Positions 44,735 through 53,564 are shown, counted from the stretch's first letter. The stretch is DNA of 64,000 nt from Arachidicoccus terrestris (GCF_020042345.1 NZ_CP083387.1:4154001-4218000); one strand, 5' to 3'. Notes: generated by a model from the sequence alone, not told the origin. A program made the numbers and translations.

Positions 44735-46474
44735 ATGGATACGCTTGATGTAAAAGAAGCCGCCGCACCCCAGACGGAAAAATCCACAACACTTAACGGC
44801 AGTCAGGCGCTGCTGGAAGGATTGCTTGTTGAAGGGGTAACAACAATATTTGGCTATCCGGGTGGAGCGATTATGCCCATCTATGACGCCTTATATGACT
44901 ATCATGACAAGCTGGAGCATATACTGGTACGCCACGAGCAGGGTGGCATACACGCCGCGCAGGGCTATGCCCGCAGTTCTGGTAAAGTGGGGGTGGTCTT
45001 TGCAACAAGCGGTCCGGGTGCAACGAATCTGATCACAGGTATCGCCGATGCGATGATCGACAGCACTCCACTGGTATGTATTACAGGACAGGTATTTGCA
45101 CACTTGTTGGGTACGGATGCCTTTCAGGAAACAGATGTCGTGAATATTACGGCGCCGGTTACAAAATGGAATTATCAGGTAACGGATGCAACTGAGATTC
45201 CCGGTGTGCTTGCCAAGGCCTTTCATATTGCCCGAACTGGCAGACCCGGTCCGGTACTGATTGACATTACAAAAAATGCACAGATCCAAAAGTTTGAATA
45301 CGCAGGTTATGAGCCTTGTAACCATATCCGTAGTTACCGTCCTGCACCTAAAGTACGCAAATCCTATATAGAACAGGCTGCCAGGCTGATCAATGAGGCA
45401 AAGAAGCCTTTTGTTCTATTCGGTCAAGGCGTGATTCTGGGAGAAGCAGAAAAAGAATTTAAGGCTTTTATTGAAAAAACGGGCCTGCCTGCCGCCTGGA
45501 CTATTCTGGGAGAAAGTGCGATTCCATCTGATCATTACCTCAATGTTGGCATGTTGGGCATGCATGGAAACTATGCGCCCAATGTACTGACCAACGAGTG
45601 TGATGTGTTGATCGCTGTAGGCATGCGTTTTGACGACCGGGTTACCGGACGCCTGGATAAATATGCCAAACAGGCAAAAATCGTTCACCTCGATATTGAT
45701 CCGGCAGAGATTGATAAAAACGTACAGAGCACAGTTCCGGTTTGGGGCGATTGTAAAGAAACCCTGCCAATGATTACGGCACTTCTGGAAGAAAAAGACC
45801 ACAGGCAGTGGTTGGCCAAATTTCGTGAACTGGAACAGCAGGAAATTAAAGAAGTCATCGAGCCTGAATTAAATCCCGCAGGAGACGTGATGTCGATGGG
45901 CGAAGTGATCAAAGTACTCAATGAACTGACTGGTGGTGAAGCCATTATTGTTACTGACGTTGGACAGCATCAGATGGTGGCCTGTCGTTATGCTGATTTC
46001 AAGCAGTCTCGCAGCAATATAACTTCCGGCGGCCTGGGTACCATGGGCTTTGGTCTGCCGGCAGCGATCGGAGCCAAATATGGTGCACCAGACAGGACTG
46101 TTGTCGCTATATGCGGCGACGGTGGCCTGCAGATGACCATCCAGGAATTTGGAACAATTATGCAGTTTGGAGCGGATGTTAAGACGCTGATATTGAATAA
46201 TCATTTTCTGGGAATGGTGCGTCAGTGGCAACAACTCTTTAACGATAAACGATACTCTTTTGTAAATATTACTTCTCCGGATTTTGTCAAAGTAGCGGAA
46301 GGTTACGGTATTGCCGGCAGGAGTATTGATCAGCGTGCCGATCTGCGCACGGCACTCAAAGAAATGCTGGATCACAAAGGGGCATATGTTCTGGAAGTAA
46401 TGGTGGGTAAAGAAAATAATGTATTCCCGATGGTTCCACAAGGATGCAGTGTAAGTGAAATTCGCTTAAAATAA
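44735..46474 (+). CDS. ilvB: Acetolactate synthase large (catalytic) subunit
   Basis: ThDP enzyme of 579 residues that makes acetolactate and acetohydroxybutyrate from pyruvate. ThDP site: HEQGGIHAAQGYARSSGKVG with the catalytic glutamate, and GDGGLQMTIQEFGT followed by NNHFLGMVRQWQ. The FAD-binding region is in GMRFDDRVTGR. The N-terminal ~20 residues before LEGLLVEGV are a polar extension. It lies 35 bp after ilvD. Confidence 0.97.
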   Translation: MDTLDVKEAAAPQTEKSTTLNGSQALLEGLLVEGVTTIFGYPGGAIMPIYDALYDYHDKLEHILVRHEQGGIHAAQGYARSSGKVGVVFATSGPGATNLITGIADAMIDSTPLVCITGQVFAHLLGTDAFQETDVVNITAPVTKWNYQVTDATEIPGVLAKAFHIARTGRPGPVLIDITKNAQIQKFEYAGYEPCNHIRSYRPAPKVRKSYIEQAARLINEAKKPFVLFGQGVILGEAEKEFKAFIEKTGLPAAWTILGESAIPSDHYLNVGMLGMHGNYAPNVLTNECDVLIAVGMRFDDRVTGRLDKYAKQAKIVHLDIDPAEIDKNVQSTVPVWGDCKETLPMITALLEEKDHRQWLAKFRELEQQEIKEVIEPELNPAGDVMSMGEVIKVLNELTGGEAIIVTDVGQHQMVACRYADFKQSRSNITSGGLGTMGFGLPAAIGAKYGAPDRTVVAICGDGGLQMTIQEFGTIMQFGADVKTLILNNHFLGMVRQWQQLFNDKRYSFVNITSPDFVKVAEGYGIAGRSIDQRADLRTALKEMLDHKGAYVLEVMVGKENNVFPMVPQGCSVSEIRLK

Positions 46475-46500
46475 CTGCAGGCAATAAAGATTTGTAAGAA

Positions 46501-46529
46501 AGCAGCATCAAAACAGCTCGCATGCTGCT
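46501..46529 (+). repeat. Hairpin between ilvB and ilvN
   Basis: AGCAGCAT (46501-46508) is inversely repeated as ATGCTGCT (46522-46529), an 8-bp stem with a 13-nt loop. It includes an in-frame ATG at 46522 that could start ilvN; the true start at 46546 lies downstream and outside the stem. Confidence 0.4.
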
Positions 46530-46545
46530 CATAAAAAAGAAAACA

Positions 46546-47193
46546 ATGAAAAATCAAGCATCCATCAAATATGCACCGGCCGCAGACAGCAGCAGTGCTC
46601 CACATCAGAAAAAAGAATTTACAATTTCTGTGTTTACGGAAAACCAGATCGGCCTGCTCAATCGCATTGCCATTATGTTTTCCAGGCGTAAGATTAATGT
46701 AGAAAGCCTGAATGTCTCTCCCACTGAGATTGAAGGTATCTCACGCTTTACCATTGTCATTACAGAAGTGGAGGACGTTGTCAGTAAACTCAACCGACAG
46801 ATAGAAAAGCAGGTTGAGGTGCTTAAATCGTACTACAATGTCAATGAAGATATTGTCTGGCAGGAACTGGCCATGTATAAGGTTCCTACCAATGTGATCT
46901 CTGAAAAAGCTAAAGTAGAACGGCTGCTTCGTGAATACGGCGCACAGGCAGTTGCCATACGCAGCGACTATACGGTTTTTGAGACGGTTGGTCACCGGGA
47001 AGAAACCGAAGGCCTGCTGAATGCGTTGGCACCTTATGGCCTCATTGAGTTCGTGCGTAGCGCCCGGGTTGCCATTATTAAGGATAGTGAAGGATTCCAT
47101 GCTAAATTAAAAGAATTTGAACAACACGAACCTTCTCAGGAAGTCATTGAGAATGAGTACCTGGATAAAAGAGATGACGTGTTCACCATGTAA
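46546..47193 (+). CDS. ilvN: Acetolactate synthase small (regulatory) subunit
   Basis: Regulatory partner of IlvB that binds valine. About 215 residues, longer than the ~95 of E. coli IlvN and similar to the IlvH class. The first ACT domain (FTISVFTENQIGLLNRIAIMFSRRKINVESL) covers about residues 27-100, and the second, ALS-specific domain (YGAQAVAIRSDYTVFETVG) follows. An in-frame ATG at 46522 exists but lies in a hairpin; ATG 46546 gives MKNQASIKYAPAADSSS. Confidence 0.93.
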   Translation: MKNQASIKYAPAADSSSAPHQKKEFTISVFTENQIGLLNRIAIMFSRRKINVESLNVSPTEIEGISRFTIVITEVEDVVSKLNRQIEKQVEVLKSYYNVNEDIVWQELAMYKVPTNVISEKAKVERLLREYGAQAVAIRSDYTVFETVGHREETEGLLNALAPYGLIEFVRSARVAIIKDSEGFHAKLKEFEQHEPSQEVIENEYLDKRDDVFTM

Positions 47194-47210
47194 AAAAATA
47201 AATCAGACCT

Positions 47211-47729
47211 ATGCAAACAGATATAACACTTGCTTATCTACGGAAAACCAGACAGTTATTTCTCGGGATGATGGATGACCTTTCGTTAGGGCAGCTCAAT
47301 CAGATTCCTGAAGGCTTTAATAACAATATTATCTGGAATCTGGGACATATAGCAGTAAGTACACCCGGACTTTGCTATATTCGCAGTCAGGTTAAGCCTG
47401 AGACGGAATTGCCGTTTCCTGGTCGTTTTGGAAAAGGGAGTCGTCCGGAAGTGGAAGCCACGGCTGAGGAGGTGGAGGAGATTAAAAAATTCTTGGTCAG
47501 CAGTCTGGATCAGATTGAGACTGATATCCATGCCGGCGTGTTTACAGAGCTGTTTCCATTCGCGACGGATACGTATCAGATTCCGATGGATAGTATTGAA
47601 AATACACTGAATTGCTGCCTGGCCCATGAAAATCTGCACCTGGGAATTGCTAAGGCGCAGAAGGCAGTGATATTAAATGCCGGGAAGGTTAAAAAAGAAC
47701 AGAGCGAAAGCAAGATATCTTTAAATTAA
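47211..47729 (+). CDS. DinB-like protein within the ilv operon
   Basis: Soluble four-helix-bundle protein of 172 residues, DinB/YfiT type. The expected three metal histidines are placed at WNLGHIAVS and in AHENLHLGIA. DinB-family enzymes in some bacteria are thiol-dependent transferases; many are uncharacterised. It lies 17 bp after ilvN and about 120 bp before ilvC, so it is co-transcribed. A link to branched-chain metabolism is unproved. Confidence 0.8.
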   Translation: MQTDITLAYLRKTRQLFLGMMDDLSLGQLNQIPEGFNNNIIWNLGHIAVSTPGLCYIRSQVKPETELPFPGRFGKGSRPEVEATAEEVEEIKKFLVSSLDQIETDIHAGVFTELFPFATDTYQIPMDSIENTLNCCLAHENLHLGIAKAQKAVILNAGKVKKEQSESKISLN

Positions 47730-47850
47730 ACAATGTCGGACGTATAACCGCGTAAATAAAGGCTCCAATTAAGGGATGAGCCCAGTGACGGGTAAACAAA
47801 AATTTTTCGAAACAAAAATTAGATCAGAAAAAAACAAAAAACTAGAAACA

Positions 47851-48897
47851 ATGGCAAAATTGAACTTTGGCGGTGTTGAAGAAAATGTGGTAACCCGCGA
47901 AGAATTTCCTCTGGCGAAAGCGCAAGAGGTGCTGAAAAATGAAACAGTAGCCGTTATCGGTTATGGAGTACAAGGTCCTGGCCAGGCACTGAATCAAAGA
48001 GATAATGGTATCAACGTAATCGTCGGTCAGAGAAAAGACTCTAAAAGCTGGGATAAAGCTGTGGCTGATGGATTTGTTCCTGGTGAGACCCTTTTTGATA
48101 TTGAGACTGCACTCGAAAAAGGAACTATTATCTGTTATTTGTTAAGTGATGCTGCCCAGATCGAACTGTGGCCTACTGTAAAAAAACACCTGACTGCAGG
48201 CAAAGCCTTATATTTCTCTCACGGCTTTGGCATTACTTTCAATGAGCAGACCGGTATTGTTCCACCGGCTGATGTAGATGTATTTCTGGTAGCGCCTAAA
48301 GGATCCGGTACTTCACTGCGCCGTATGTTCCTGCAAGGCCGCGGATTGAACAGCTCCTATGCCATTTATCAGGACGCCACCGGTAAAGCCTATGAAAGAG
48401 TGATCGCATTGGGGATCGCAGTAGGAAGTGGATACTTGTTTGAAACAGATTTCAAAAAAGAAGTATTAAGCGATCTTACCGGAGAAAGAGGCACACTCAT
48501 GGGCTGTATCCAGGGTATTTTTGCTGCACAGTATCAGGTACTGCGCGAAAAAGGCCATATGCCTTCGGAAGCCTTCAATGAAACTGTAGAAGAGTTAACG
48601 CAATCTCTGATGCCATTAGTCGCAGAAAACGGCATGGACTGGATGTATGCCAACTGTTCTACTACGGCTCAACGTGGTGCTTTGGATTGGTGGAAAAAGT
48701 TCCGCGATGCTACTTTGCCCGTATTCAATGATCTATATGAGAGCGTTGCAACTGGTAAAGAATCCCAGCGTTCTATTGATTCCAACAGTCAGAAAGATTA
48801 TCGTGAGAAACTGGATGCAGAATTAAAAGAACTGCGTGAAAGTGAATTATGGCAGGCTGGTAAGACCGTAAGAAGTCTGAGGCCTGAAAATAACTAA
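47851..48897 (+). CDS. ilvC: Ketol-acid reductoisomerase (NADP-type, class I)
   Basis: Isomerises and reduces acetolactate to dihydroxyisovalerate. About 348 residues, the short class I form. The Rossmann motif is AVIGYGVQGPGQALNQRDNG; the catalytic metal-binding region has KKEVLSDLTGERGTLMG and later YANCSTTAQRGALDW. An in-frame ATG at 47776 would add 25 basic residues; ATG 47851 gives MAKLNFGGVEENVVTREE, preferred. It ends the ilv operon. Confidence 0.97.
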   Translation: MAKLNFGGVEENVVTREEFPLAKAQEVLKNETVAVIGYGVQGPGQALNQRDNGINVIVGQRKDSKSWDKAVADGFVPGETLFDIETALEKGTIICYLLSDAAQIELWPTVKKHLTAGKALYFSHGFGITFNEQTGIVPPADVDVFLVAPKGSGTSLRRMFLQGRGLNSSYAIYQDATGKAYERVIALGIAVGSGYLFETDFKKEVLSDLTGERGTLMGCIQGIFAAQYQVLREKGHMPSEAFNETVEELTQSLMPLVAENGMDWMYANCSTTAQRGALDWWKKFRDATLPVFNDLYESVATGKESQRSIDSNSQKDYREKLDAELKELRESELWQAGKTVRSLRPENN

Positions 48898-48921
48898 TGG
48901 CTAATTAATAGTTTATCATAG

Positions 48922-48977
48922 AAAGGCTGCCCGACAGATCAAATATTATATTGATTTCAATGACGGCAGCCTTTTTT
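48922..48977 (+). terminator. Terminator of the ilv operon
   Basis: AAAGGCTGCC (48922-48931) pairs perfectly with GGCAGCCTTT (48965-48974). The loop contains a smaller AT-rich hairpin, and a T6 run follows. It separates ilvC from ilvA. Confidence 0.8.
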
Positions 48978-48988
48978 GATTATAAGAA

Positions 48989-49018
48989 CTGGCAACACAC
49001 TGAATGTATTATTGCCAG
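48989..49018 (+). repeat. Inverted repeat upstream of ilvA
   Basis: CTGGCAA and TTGCCAG form a 7-bp inverted repeat with a 16-nt spacer, about 70 bp before the ilvA start. No U-run or leader peptide is visible. It may be an operator or mRNA hairpin. Confidence 0.3.
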
Positions 49019-49085
49019 AACGAAAGCAGAAAGCCATACGACTATTTGCGATAAAAGAAGCAGAACATATTTAATGTAAAATATA

Positions 49086-50318
49086 ATGCAAATTGATTTT
49101 GAAGGGGCAGCCGCCAGATTAAAGTCTGTTGTCAACAGAACGCCATTACAGCTAAATGAAGGTCTGTCCAAAATATATGATTGTCAGGTATATCTGAAAA
49201 GAGAAGATCTGCAAAGAGTACGTTCCTATAAGATTCGTGGTGCCTACAATATGATTAGCACGCTGCCCGAAGAAATACGAGCCCAGGGAGTGGTTTGCGC
49301 CAGTGCGGGTAACCATGCACAGGGCTTTGCTTTTAGCTGTAACACGCTAAAAATTAAAGGAGTGGTTTTTATGCCCAGCATCACTCCTAAACAAAAAATT
49401 ACACAGACAAGAATGTTCGGCGGACCAGACCTTGAGATTATTCTTACAGGAGATACTTTTGATGACTGTGCCGCAGCCGCCAGAATATATACCCAGGAAC
49501 ATCATATGACCTTTATTCCGCCTTTTAATCATGAAAAAATCATTGAGGGTCAGGGAACAGTCGCTATAGAGATCCTGGAAGATCTCCAGGATATTGATTA
49601 TGTATTTGTGCCTGTTGGCGGAGGCGGACTGGCAGGTGGTGTGGGGTTATATTTTAAAGAACATTCTCCGGAAACCAAAATCATTGGCGCTGAGCCTGAA
49701 GGAGCGGCTTCAATGACTGCTGCGCTTCAGGCAGGCGAACCCGTAACTCTGGATACAATTAACCGCTTTGTTGACGGTGCTGCTGTTAAGCGGATCGGTG
49801 ATCTAAACCTGATAGCCTTTCAGGAGATTAAAGGAAAACCCACACTTGTGCCGGAAGGGAGGATCTGTTCTACCATTCTGGATCTTTACAACAGAGATGC
49901 GATTGTGGCTGAGCCAGCCGGTGCTTTATCGATCGCGGCGCTAGAAGATTTTAAAGAAGAAATTAAGGGCAAGAAAGTCGTATGTATTGTCAGTGGCAGT
50001 AACAATGATATCGATCGTATGCCGGAAATCAAAGAACTTTCTTTACAATATGAAGGCCTGAAGCATTATTTTCTGATAGGGTTCTCTCAGCGACCAGGTG
50101 CACTTAGAGAATTCCTGAATCTGGTGCTGGGCCCGACCGATGATATTGCCCGATTTGAGTATCTGCATAAGACCAATAAAGAGCACGGCACGGCACTTGT
50201 GGGCATTGAGCTATTGAATAAGGAAGATTATGTACCCCTTATCCAAAGAATGCAGGAACATAATATCAATTATACAGAGCTCAATAAGGATGATACGCTG
50301 TTTAACTTCCTGGTCTGA
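49086..50318 (+). CDS. ilvA: Threonine ammonia-lyase (threonine dehydratase)
   Basis: Converts threonine to 2-oxobutyrate, the start of isoleucine synthesis. 410 residues. The PLP lysine lies in RSYKIRGAYNMI, the phosphate loop is PVGGGGLAGGVGLY, and ASAGNHAQGFAF is conserved. The C-terminal ~85 residues form a regulatory ACT-like domain (FLIGFSQRPGALREFLNLVL), which suggests isoleucine feedback. One regulatory domain is present instead of the two found in E. coli IlvA. Confidence 0.96.
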   Translation: MQIDFEGAAARLKSVVNRTPLQLNEGLSKIYDCQVYLKREDLQRVRSYKIRGAYNMISTLPEEIRAQGVVCASAGNHAQGFAFSCNTLKIKGVVFMPSITPKQKITQTRMFGGPDLEIILTGDTFDDCAAAARIYTQEHHMTFIPPFNHEKIIEGQGTVAIEILEDLQDIDYVFVPVGGGGLAGGVGLYFKEHSPETKIIGAEPEGAASMTAALQAGEPVTLDTINRFVDGAAVKRIGDLNLIAFQEIKGKPTLVPEGRICSTILDLYNRDAIVAEPAGALSIAALEDFKEEIKGKKVVCIVSGSNNDIDRMPEIKELSLQYEGLKHYFLIGFSQRPGALREFLNLVLGPTDDIARFEYLHKTNKEHGTALVGIELLNKEDYVPLIQRMQEHNINYTELNKDDTLFNFLV

Positions 50319-50353
50319 TCATTTTGCATTTAGTCGTCACAAAAAAAGCGGAT

Positions 50354-50959
50354 ATGGAAAGCAAGAAAGTTGGGGAAACGGAAAAACAGAAGTTGGCCGC
50401 AGGGAAACTCTATAATGCGGGATTGGATCTCCAGTTACAATCTGAGCTCCTGCGGGCAAAGCAGCTTTGTTTTAATTATAATCAAACACCGCCGCTTGAT
50501 AAAGAGAAACGGTTAAATATTCTGTATCAGTTGCTTGGCAAACTAGGTTCGGCCCCGGTAATCGAACAGCCTTTTTACTGTGATTACGGCTATAATATAG
50601 AGATTGGGGATTATTTTTACTCAAACGTGAACCTTGTCATACTGGACTGTGCAAAAGTCAGTTTTGGTGACCACGTATTTGTTGCCCCGAACTGCGGTTT
50701 TTATACAGCCGGCCACCCGTTGGACAAACTGCAGCGGAACAGCGGGCTGGAATTCGGACACCCCATCCGTGTTGGTAATGACGTCTGGATCGGCGCGCAA
50801 GTGGCTGTATTGCCCGGAGTCACCATCGGTGATGGTGCAGTGATCGGCGCCGGCAGCGTCATCACCAAAGATATTCCATCTGGAGTGCTGGCCGCTGGCA
50901 ACCCATGTAGGGTAATTAGAGAGATCACCTCCGATGATAAGGAGAAGTATAGGAATTGA
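50354..50959 (+). CDS. Maltose/galactoside O-acetyltransferase family protein
   Basis: Trimeric hexapeptide-repeat acetyltransferase of about 201 residues, like Maa or LacA, moving acetyl from acetyl-CoA to sugars. The N-terminal helical lead (KLYNAGLDLQLQSELLRAKQL) and the repeat core (IGDYFYSNVNLVILDC, VAPNCGFYTAGHPLD with the catalytic histidine, IGAQVAVLPGVTIGDGAVIGAG) are clear. A TTG at 50324 would add ten residues; ATG 50354 is preferred. It starts 35 bp after the ilvA stop, so it could be co-transcribed. Confidence 0.88.
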   Translation: MESKKVGETEKQKLAAGKLYNAGLDLQLQSELLRAKQLCFNYNQTPPLDKEKRLNILYQLLGKLGSAPVIEQPFYCDYGYNIEIGDYFYSNVNLVILDCAKVSFGDHVFVAPNCGFYTAGHPLDKLQRNSGLEFGHPIRVGNDVWIGAQVAVLPGVTIGDGAVIGAGSVITKDIPSGVLAAGNPCRVIREITSDDKEKYRN

Positions 50960-50986
50960 GAAACATTGCATGTAGATCGGTAATGC

Positions 50987-51027
50987 AAAAAAAGAGGAAG
51001 CCTCGCTCCAGGGCGCCCTCTTTTTAA
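50987..51027. terminator. Bidirectional terminator between the acetyltransferase and rnpB
   Basis: AAAAAGAGG (50989-50997) pairs with CCTCTTTTT (51017-51025), with partial GC pairing inside the loop. A-run and T-run on opposite sides fit termination of both converging transcripts. Confidence 0.65.
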
Positions 51028-51044
51028 CCTCATTGTAAAAAATA

Positions 51045-51411
51045 CTATAAACCTCGTAAGCCGGATTCTGTTTCTACACTATCATTTATCTGCCCAAAGC
51101 ATTACTGCTTTGGTGTAGCTGTCTACCCCATCGGGTTGCCTCGTTACAAAAACAAGGCATCGAACGGGCCGCTCTCAACCCCGACTATATGTGACATTGC
51201 AGCGCTTAAGGCTTACCCCGCAGGGCTATTACTAACCCTGCCCGTACGCTCTTACCATACGTTTTCACCCTTACCTGAATCCAGGCGGTTATTTTCTGTG
51301 GTGCTGGCTGTGATCAGTTTACTGACCCCCGGCATTTCACCGGTAAGCTGCCCTATGCTGTCCGGACTTTCCTCGACATGTAAATCATGCCGCGATAGCG
51401 CGGGTTTATAG
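51045..51411 (-). ncRNA. rnpB: RNase P RNA (bacterial type A)
   Basis: Catalytic RNA that trims the 5' ends of tRNA precursors. On the minus strand the hallmark GAGGAAAGTCCGGAC is near the 5' end, and near the 3' end the sequence includes GAATCCGGCTTACGAGG. The ends pair as P1: CTATAAACC at 51403-51411 with GGTTTATAG at 51045-51053. The length, about 367 nt, is normal. A -7 box (TACCTTTG) sits 6 bp before the 5' end, and a terminator hairpin follows the 3' end. Protein-like frames in this region are not genes. Confidence 0.95.
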
Positions 51412-51416
51412 CATTG

Positions 51417-51424
51417 CAAAGGTA
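51417..51424 (-). promoter_or_regulatory. -7 box of rnpB
   Basis: Minus-strand TACCTTTG is an exact TAnnTTTG box ending 6 nt before the inferred 5' end of the RNase P RNA, which supports both the promoter and the RNA end. No clear TTTG is seen at the -33 position. Confidence 0.65.
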
Positions 51425-51460
51425 GGATCTTTTAGCCGGCTTATTGTGCAGCCGGTTATA

Positions 51461-52060
51461 TTATTTGTGCGGCGCATTCTTTAAAAAGCGGGCCCTGACA
51501 GAAGCTGCCTCCTTATCCGACATCTGCGAGGTCTTTTTTAATACGCTGATAAAATAATCGACTTCCGATGGTTGTGCGGGACATCCCATGTTTTGCCCAT
51601 TGGCTTTATTATTCGGATCATCCGTGTGGAATTTGGAGTCTGCCAGAAGCTTGCCGTCGGGGGAAAAGATCAGCCAGTAAGGAATACCTGACTCTCCACC
51701 ACCATATTCTTCCAGCATTTTCTGGGCGCCCGGATTTTCCAGGGCAACATTGGCGCCGTTCTCCATAACTGTCAGATGTTCAATAACAAAGTTTTTATCA
51801 AAATAATCCTTACAGCCTGGGTCTTGAATAGAAGCATCCATTTTTTTACACCAGCCACACCAGGAGGCATGGAAAATGACCAGGACATTCTTGTTTTCAG
51901 CTGCGGCTCTGGCTTTCGCTGCTGTCATAATTTCATCGGCGGAAGCAGGGGCGGCAGCTTTGGATTGCTGTGCCTGGCTTTTACCGGAGGTGCCAACAAA
52001 AAATAATGCCATTAGTAGAGAAAGGGTCCAATTCCCAATCAATGCGTACTTTTTCATCAT
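51461..52060 (-). CDS. Exported thioredoxin-like protein
   Basis: Protein of 199 residues with a signal peptide (IGNWTLSLLMALFFVGTSGKSQAQ) and a thioredoxin-like fold. The active site is WCGWCK in FHASWCGWCKKMDAS, as in the periplasmic thioredoxin_7/DUF255-like families. Two more cysteines lie in DPGCKDYF and NMGCPAQ. It probably reduces or forms disulfides in the periplasm; the electron donor is not known. Start at 52060 (MMKK); the second ATG is an alternative. Confidence 0.85.
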   Translation of the reverse strand: MMKKYALIGNWTLSLLMALFFVGTSGKSQAQQSKAAAPASADEIMTAAKARAAAENKNVLVIFHASWCGWCKKMDASIQDPGCKDYFDKNFVIEHLTVMENGANVALENPGAQKMLEEYGGGESGIPYWLIFSPDGKLLADSKFHTDDPNNKANGQNMGCPAQPSEVDYFISVLKKTSQMSDKEAASVRARFLKNAPHK

Positions 52061-52127
52061 GGGTCTGTTTTTAGTTATTACTTGCTTTAGTCGTTAAAAT
52101 TAGGACTATTTTTTTATTTGGAGTTAT

Positions 52128-53372
52128 CTAGGCAAATTCAAGCACCGTGATTTCGGGGAGAATACCTACTCTGCCGGGGTAGCCCAAAAATCCATAGCCT
52201 CGATTGACATAAAGGTATTGATCACCTTCCTGATAAAGGCCTGCCCATTGTTTATACATATACTGAATGGGGCTCCATTTTAAATGTGGAAGTTCTACGC
52301 CAAACTGCATACCATGGGTGTGTCCAGCCAACATCAAGTCTATTCGTCCATACTTTGGCCGGACTTCTGCATCCCAATGGCTCGGGTCATGACTCATCAG
52401 TATTTTAAAGGGGATATCTTCTGTACCCCTATAGGCAAGATCCAACCGGCCGTATTTAGGAAAATGTCCCTTAGCTCCCCAGTTTTCAATGCCGATCAAT
52501 GCCAGCTTTTGGCCGTCTTTTTCAAAGATCTTATTTTCATTCATCATCAGCCGCCAACCCATATGGGCATGGACTTGCTTCAGATCTTCAAGATTAGCTG
52601 CTTTTTCCGCCGCAGAATCCCAATGGGCATAATCACCGTAATCATGATTGCCCAGTGTACTATATACGCCCATAGGTGCCTTCAGCCGGCTAAACAGATC
52701 CTTATAGTTATCCATCTCCGTAGCCTTGTCGTTGACCAGATCTCCTGTAAAGAGGATCATGTCCGGTTTTTCGCGGAGCACCATTTCCACTCCGCGTGAA
52801 ACAGCCGGTTTATTCGCAAAGCTGCCGCTGTGGATATCACTTAGCTGAATGATCTTGAGACCTTTAAATGCTTCGGGAAAATTTTTAAAGCGAAGTCTGA
52901 CCCGTCTGACCCGGTAATTATACTTATTGGTCATACCATACATAAAGACGCCCAGAAAGCCACCGCCCAAGACCATCCCCAGCCAGACCAGAAAGGTTGA
53001 GCGCGGGATTTTTTCCTGTAATTCTCTGGCTGCTTCTGATTTAGCAGGTGCGAGCCGGCGAACCGTCCAAAACAACCCCCGACGGGTTTCGTCGATAAGT
53101 AAAATGACCAGGGTCAGCAGCTTTGCAACCAGAATACCAACAAGAACGGTAATCAGGTAACGCCGAATGGTTTCTTCTACCGCTCCCAGAAAAAACAGAC
53201 TGACAATACTTAGAAAACTAATACCCCAATGAATGGAAAATATGGTAAGCCGCGTTTTTGGGCCATAGTTCTGCGTAATAAAACGTAATACAAAATACAG
53301 ATAGGTGTCAACTAATATGATAAGAAGGGCCAGGATTATCCTGACATGTAAAAATCTATACATTTTGCGCAT
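52128..53372 (-). CDS. Membrane-anchored metallophosphoesterase
   Basis: 414 residues. Three to four N-terminal membrane segments (IILALLIILVDTYLYFVLRFI, IHWGISFLSIVSLFFLGAV and others) precede a calcineurin-like phosphoesterase domain from about residue 155. Metal motifs: QLSDIHSGSF, FTGDLVND, TLGNHDYGDY and AGHTHGMQF. It resembles YkuE/LpxH-like phosphodiesterases that act at the membrane. The substrate is unknown. It stands alone on the minus strand. Confidence 0.9.
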   Translation of the reverse strand: MRKMYRFLHVRIILALLIILVDTYLYFVLRFITQNYGPKTRLTIFSIHWGISFLSIVSLFFLGAVEETIRRYLITVLVGILVAKLLTLVILLIDETRRGLFWTVRRLAPAKSEAARELQEKIPRSTFLVWLGMVLGGGFLGVFMYGMTNKYNYRVRRVRLRFKNFPEAFKGLKIIQLSDIHSGSFANKPAVSRGVEMVLREKPDMILFTGDLVNDKATEMDNYKDLFSRLKAPMGVYSTLGNHDYGDYAHWDSAAEKAANLEDLKQVHAHMGWRLMMNENKIFEKDGQKLALIGIENWGAKGHFPKYGRLDLAYRGTEDIPFKILMSHDPSHWDAEVRPKYGRIDLMLAGHTHGMQFGVELPHLKWSPIQYMYKQWAGLYQEGDQYLYVNRGYGFLGYPGRVGILPEITVLEFA

Positions 53373-53474
53373 TTAAAAAGGGTATATTTCCCTTGTTGGT
53401 CTATCAAATTTAATGGCTTAAGCGCAGAAAAGGCAAGTTTGAAATGTTATAATCCTTCTTTTCGGTAAATGTTC

Positions 53475-53494
53475 TGTGAAACATTGTGAAACAT
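53475..53494. repeat. Tandem repeat of TGTGAAACAT
   Basis: Two perfect head-to-tail copies of TGTGAAACAT, about 24 bp before a -7 box (TATATTTG at 53518-53525) of the UPF0173 gene. The unit contains GTGAAACA, half of the classical parS palindrome. It may be an operator for the next gene. Confidence 0.55.
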
Positions 53495-53517
53495 TCGGCG
53501 AAATCACCTACAAAAAT

Positions 53518-53525
53518 TATATTTG
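53518..53525 (+). promoter_or_regulatory. -7 box of the UPF0173 gene
   Basis: TATATTTG matches TAnnTTTG exactly and lies 39 bp before the ATG at 53565. No good -33 element is visible; the tandem repeat upstream may be an activator site instead. Confidence 0.5.
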
Positions 53526-53564
53526 CTAACCTGAGTGATCAGATAATCAGTAAAATTCAATCAT

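Noticed and set aside
51136-51411. 91-codon frame on the plus strand
   Set aside because: It is the complement of RNase P RNA.
51434-51459. TAGCCGGC/GCCGGTTA hairpin as a terminator
   Set aside because: It lies between the thioredoxin-like gene and rnpB, but no T-run follows on the relevant strand and the stem has a G-U pair with a 10-nt loop; it could be an rnpB upstream element by chance.
53475-53494. The tandem TGTGAAACAT as a CRISPR or microsatellite
   Set aside because: Only two contiguous copies without spacers; more likely an operator.
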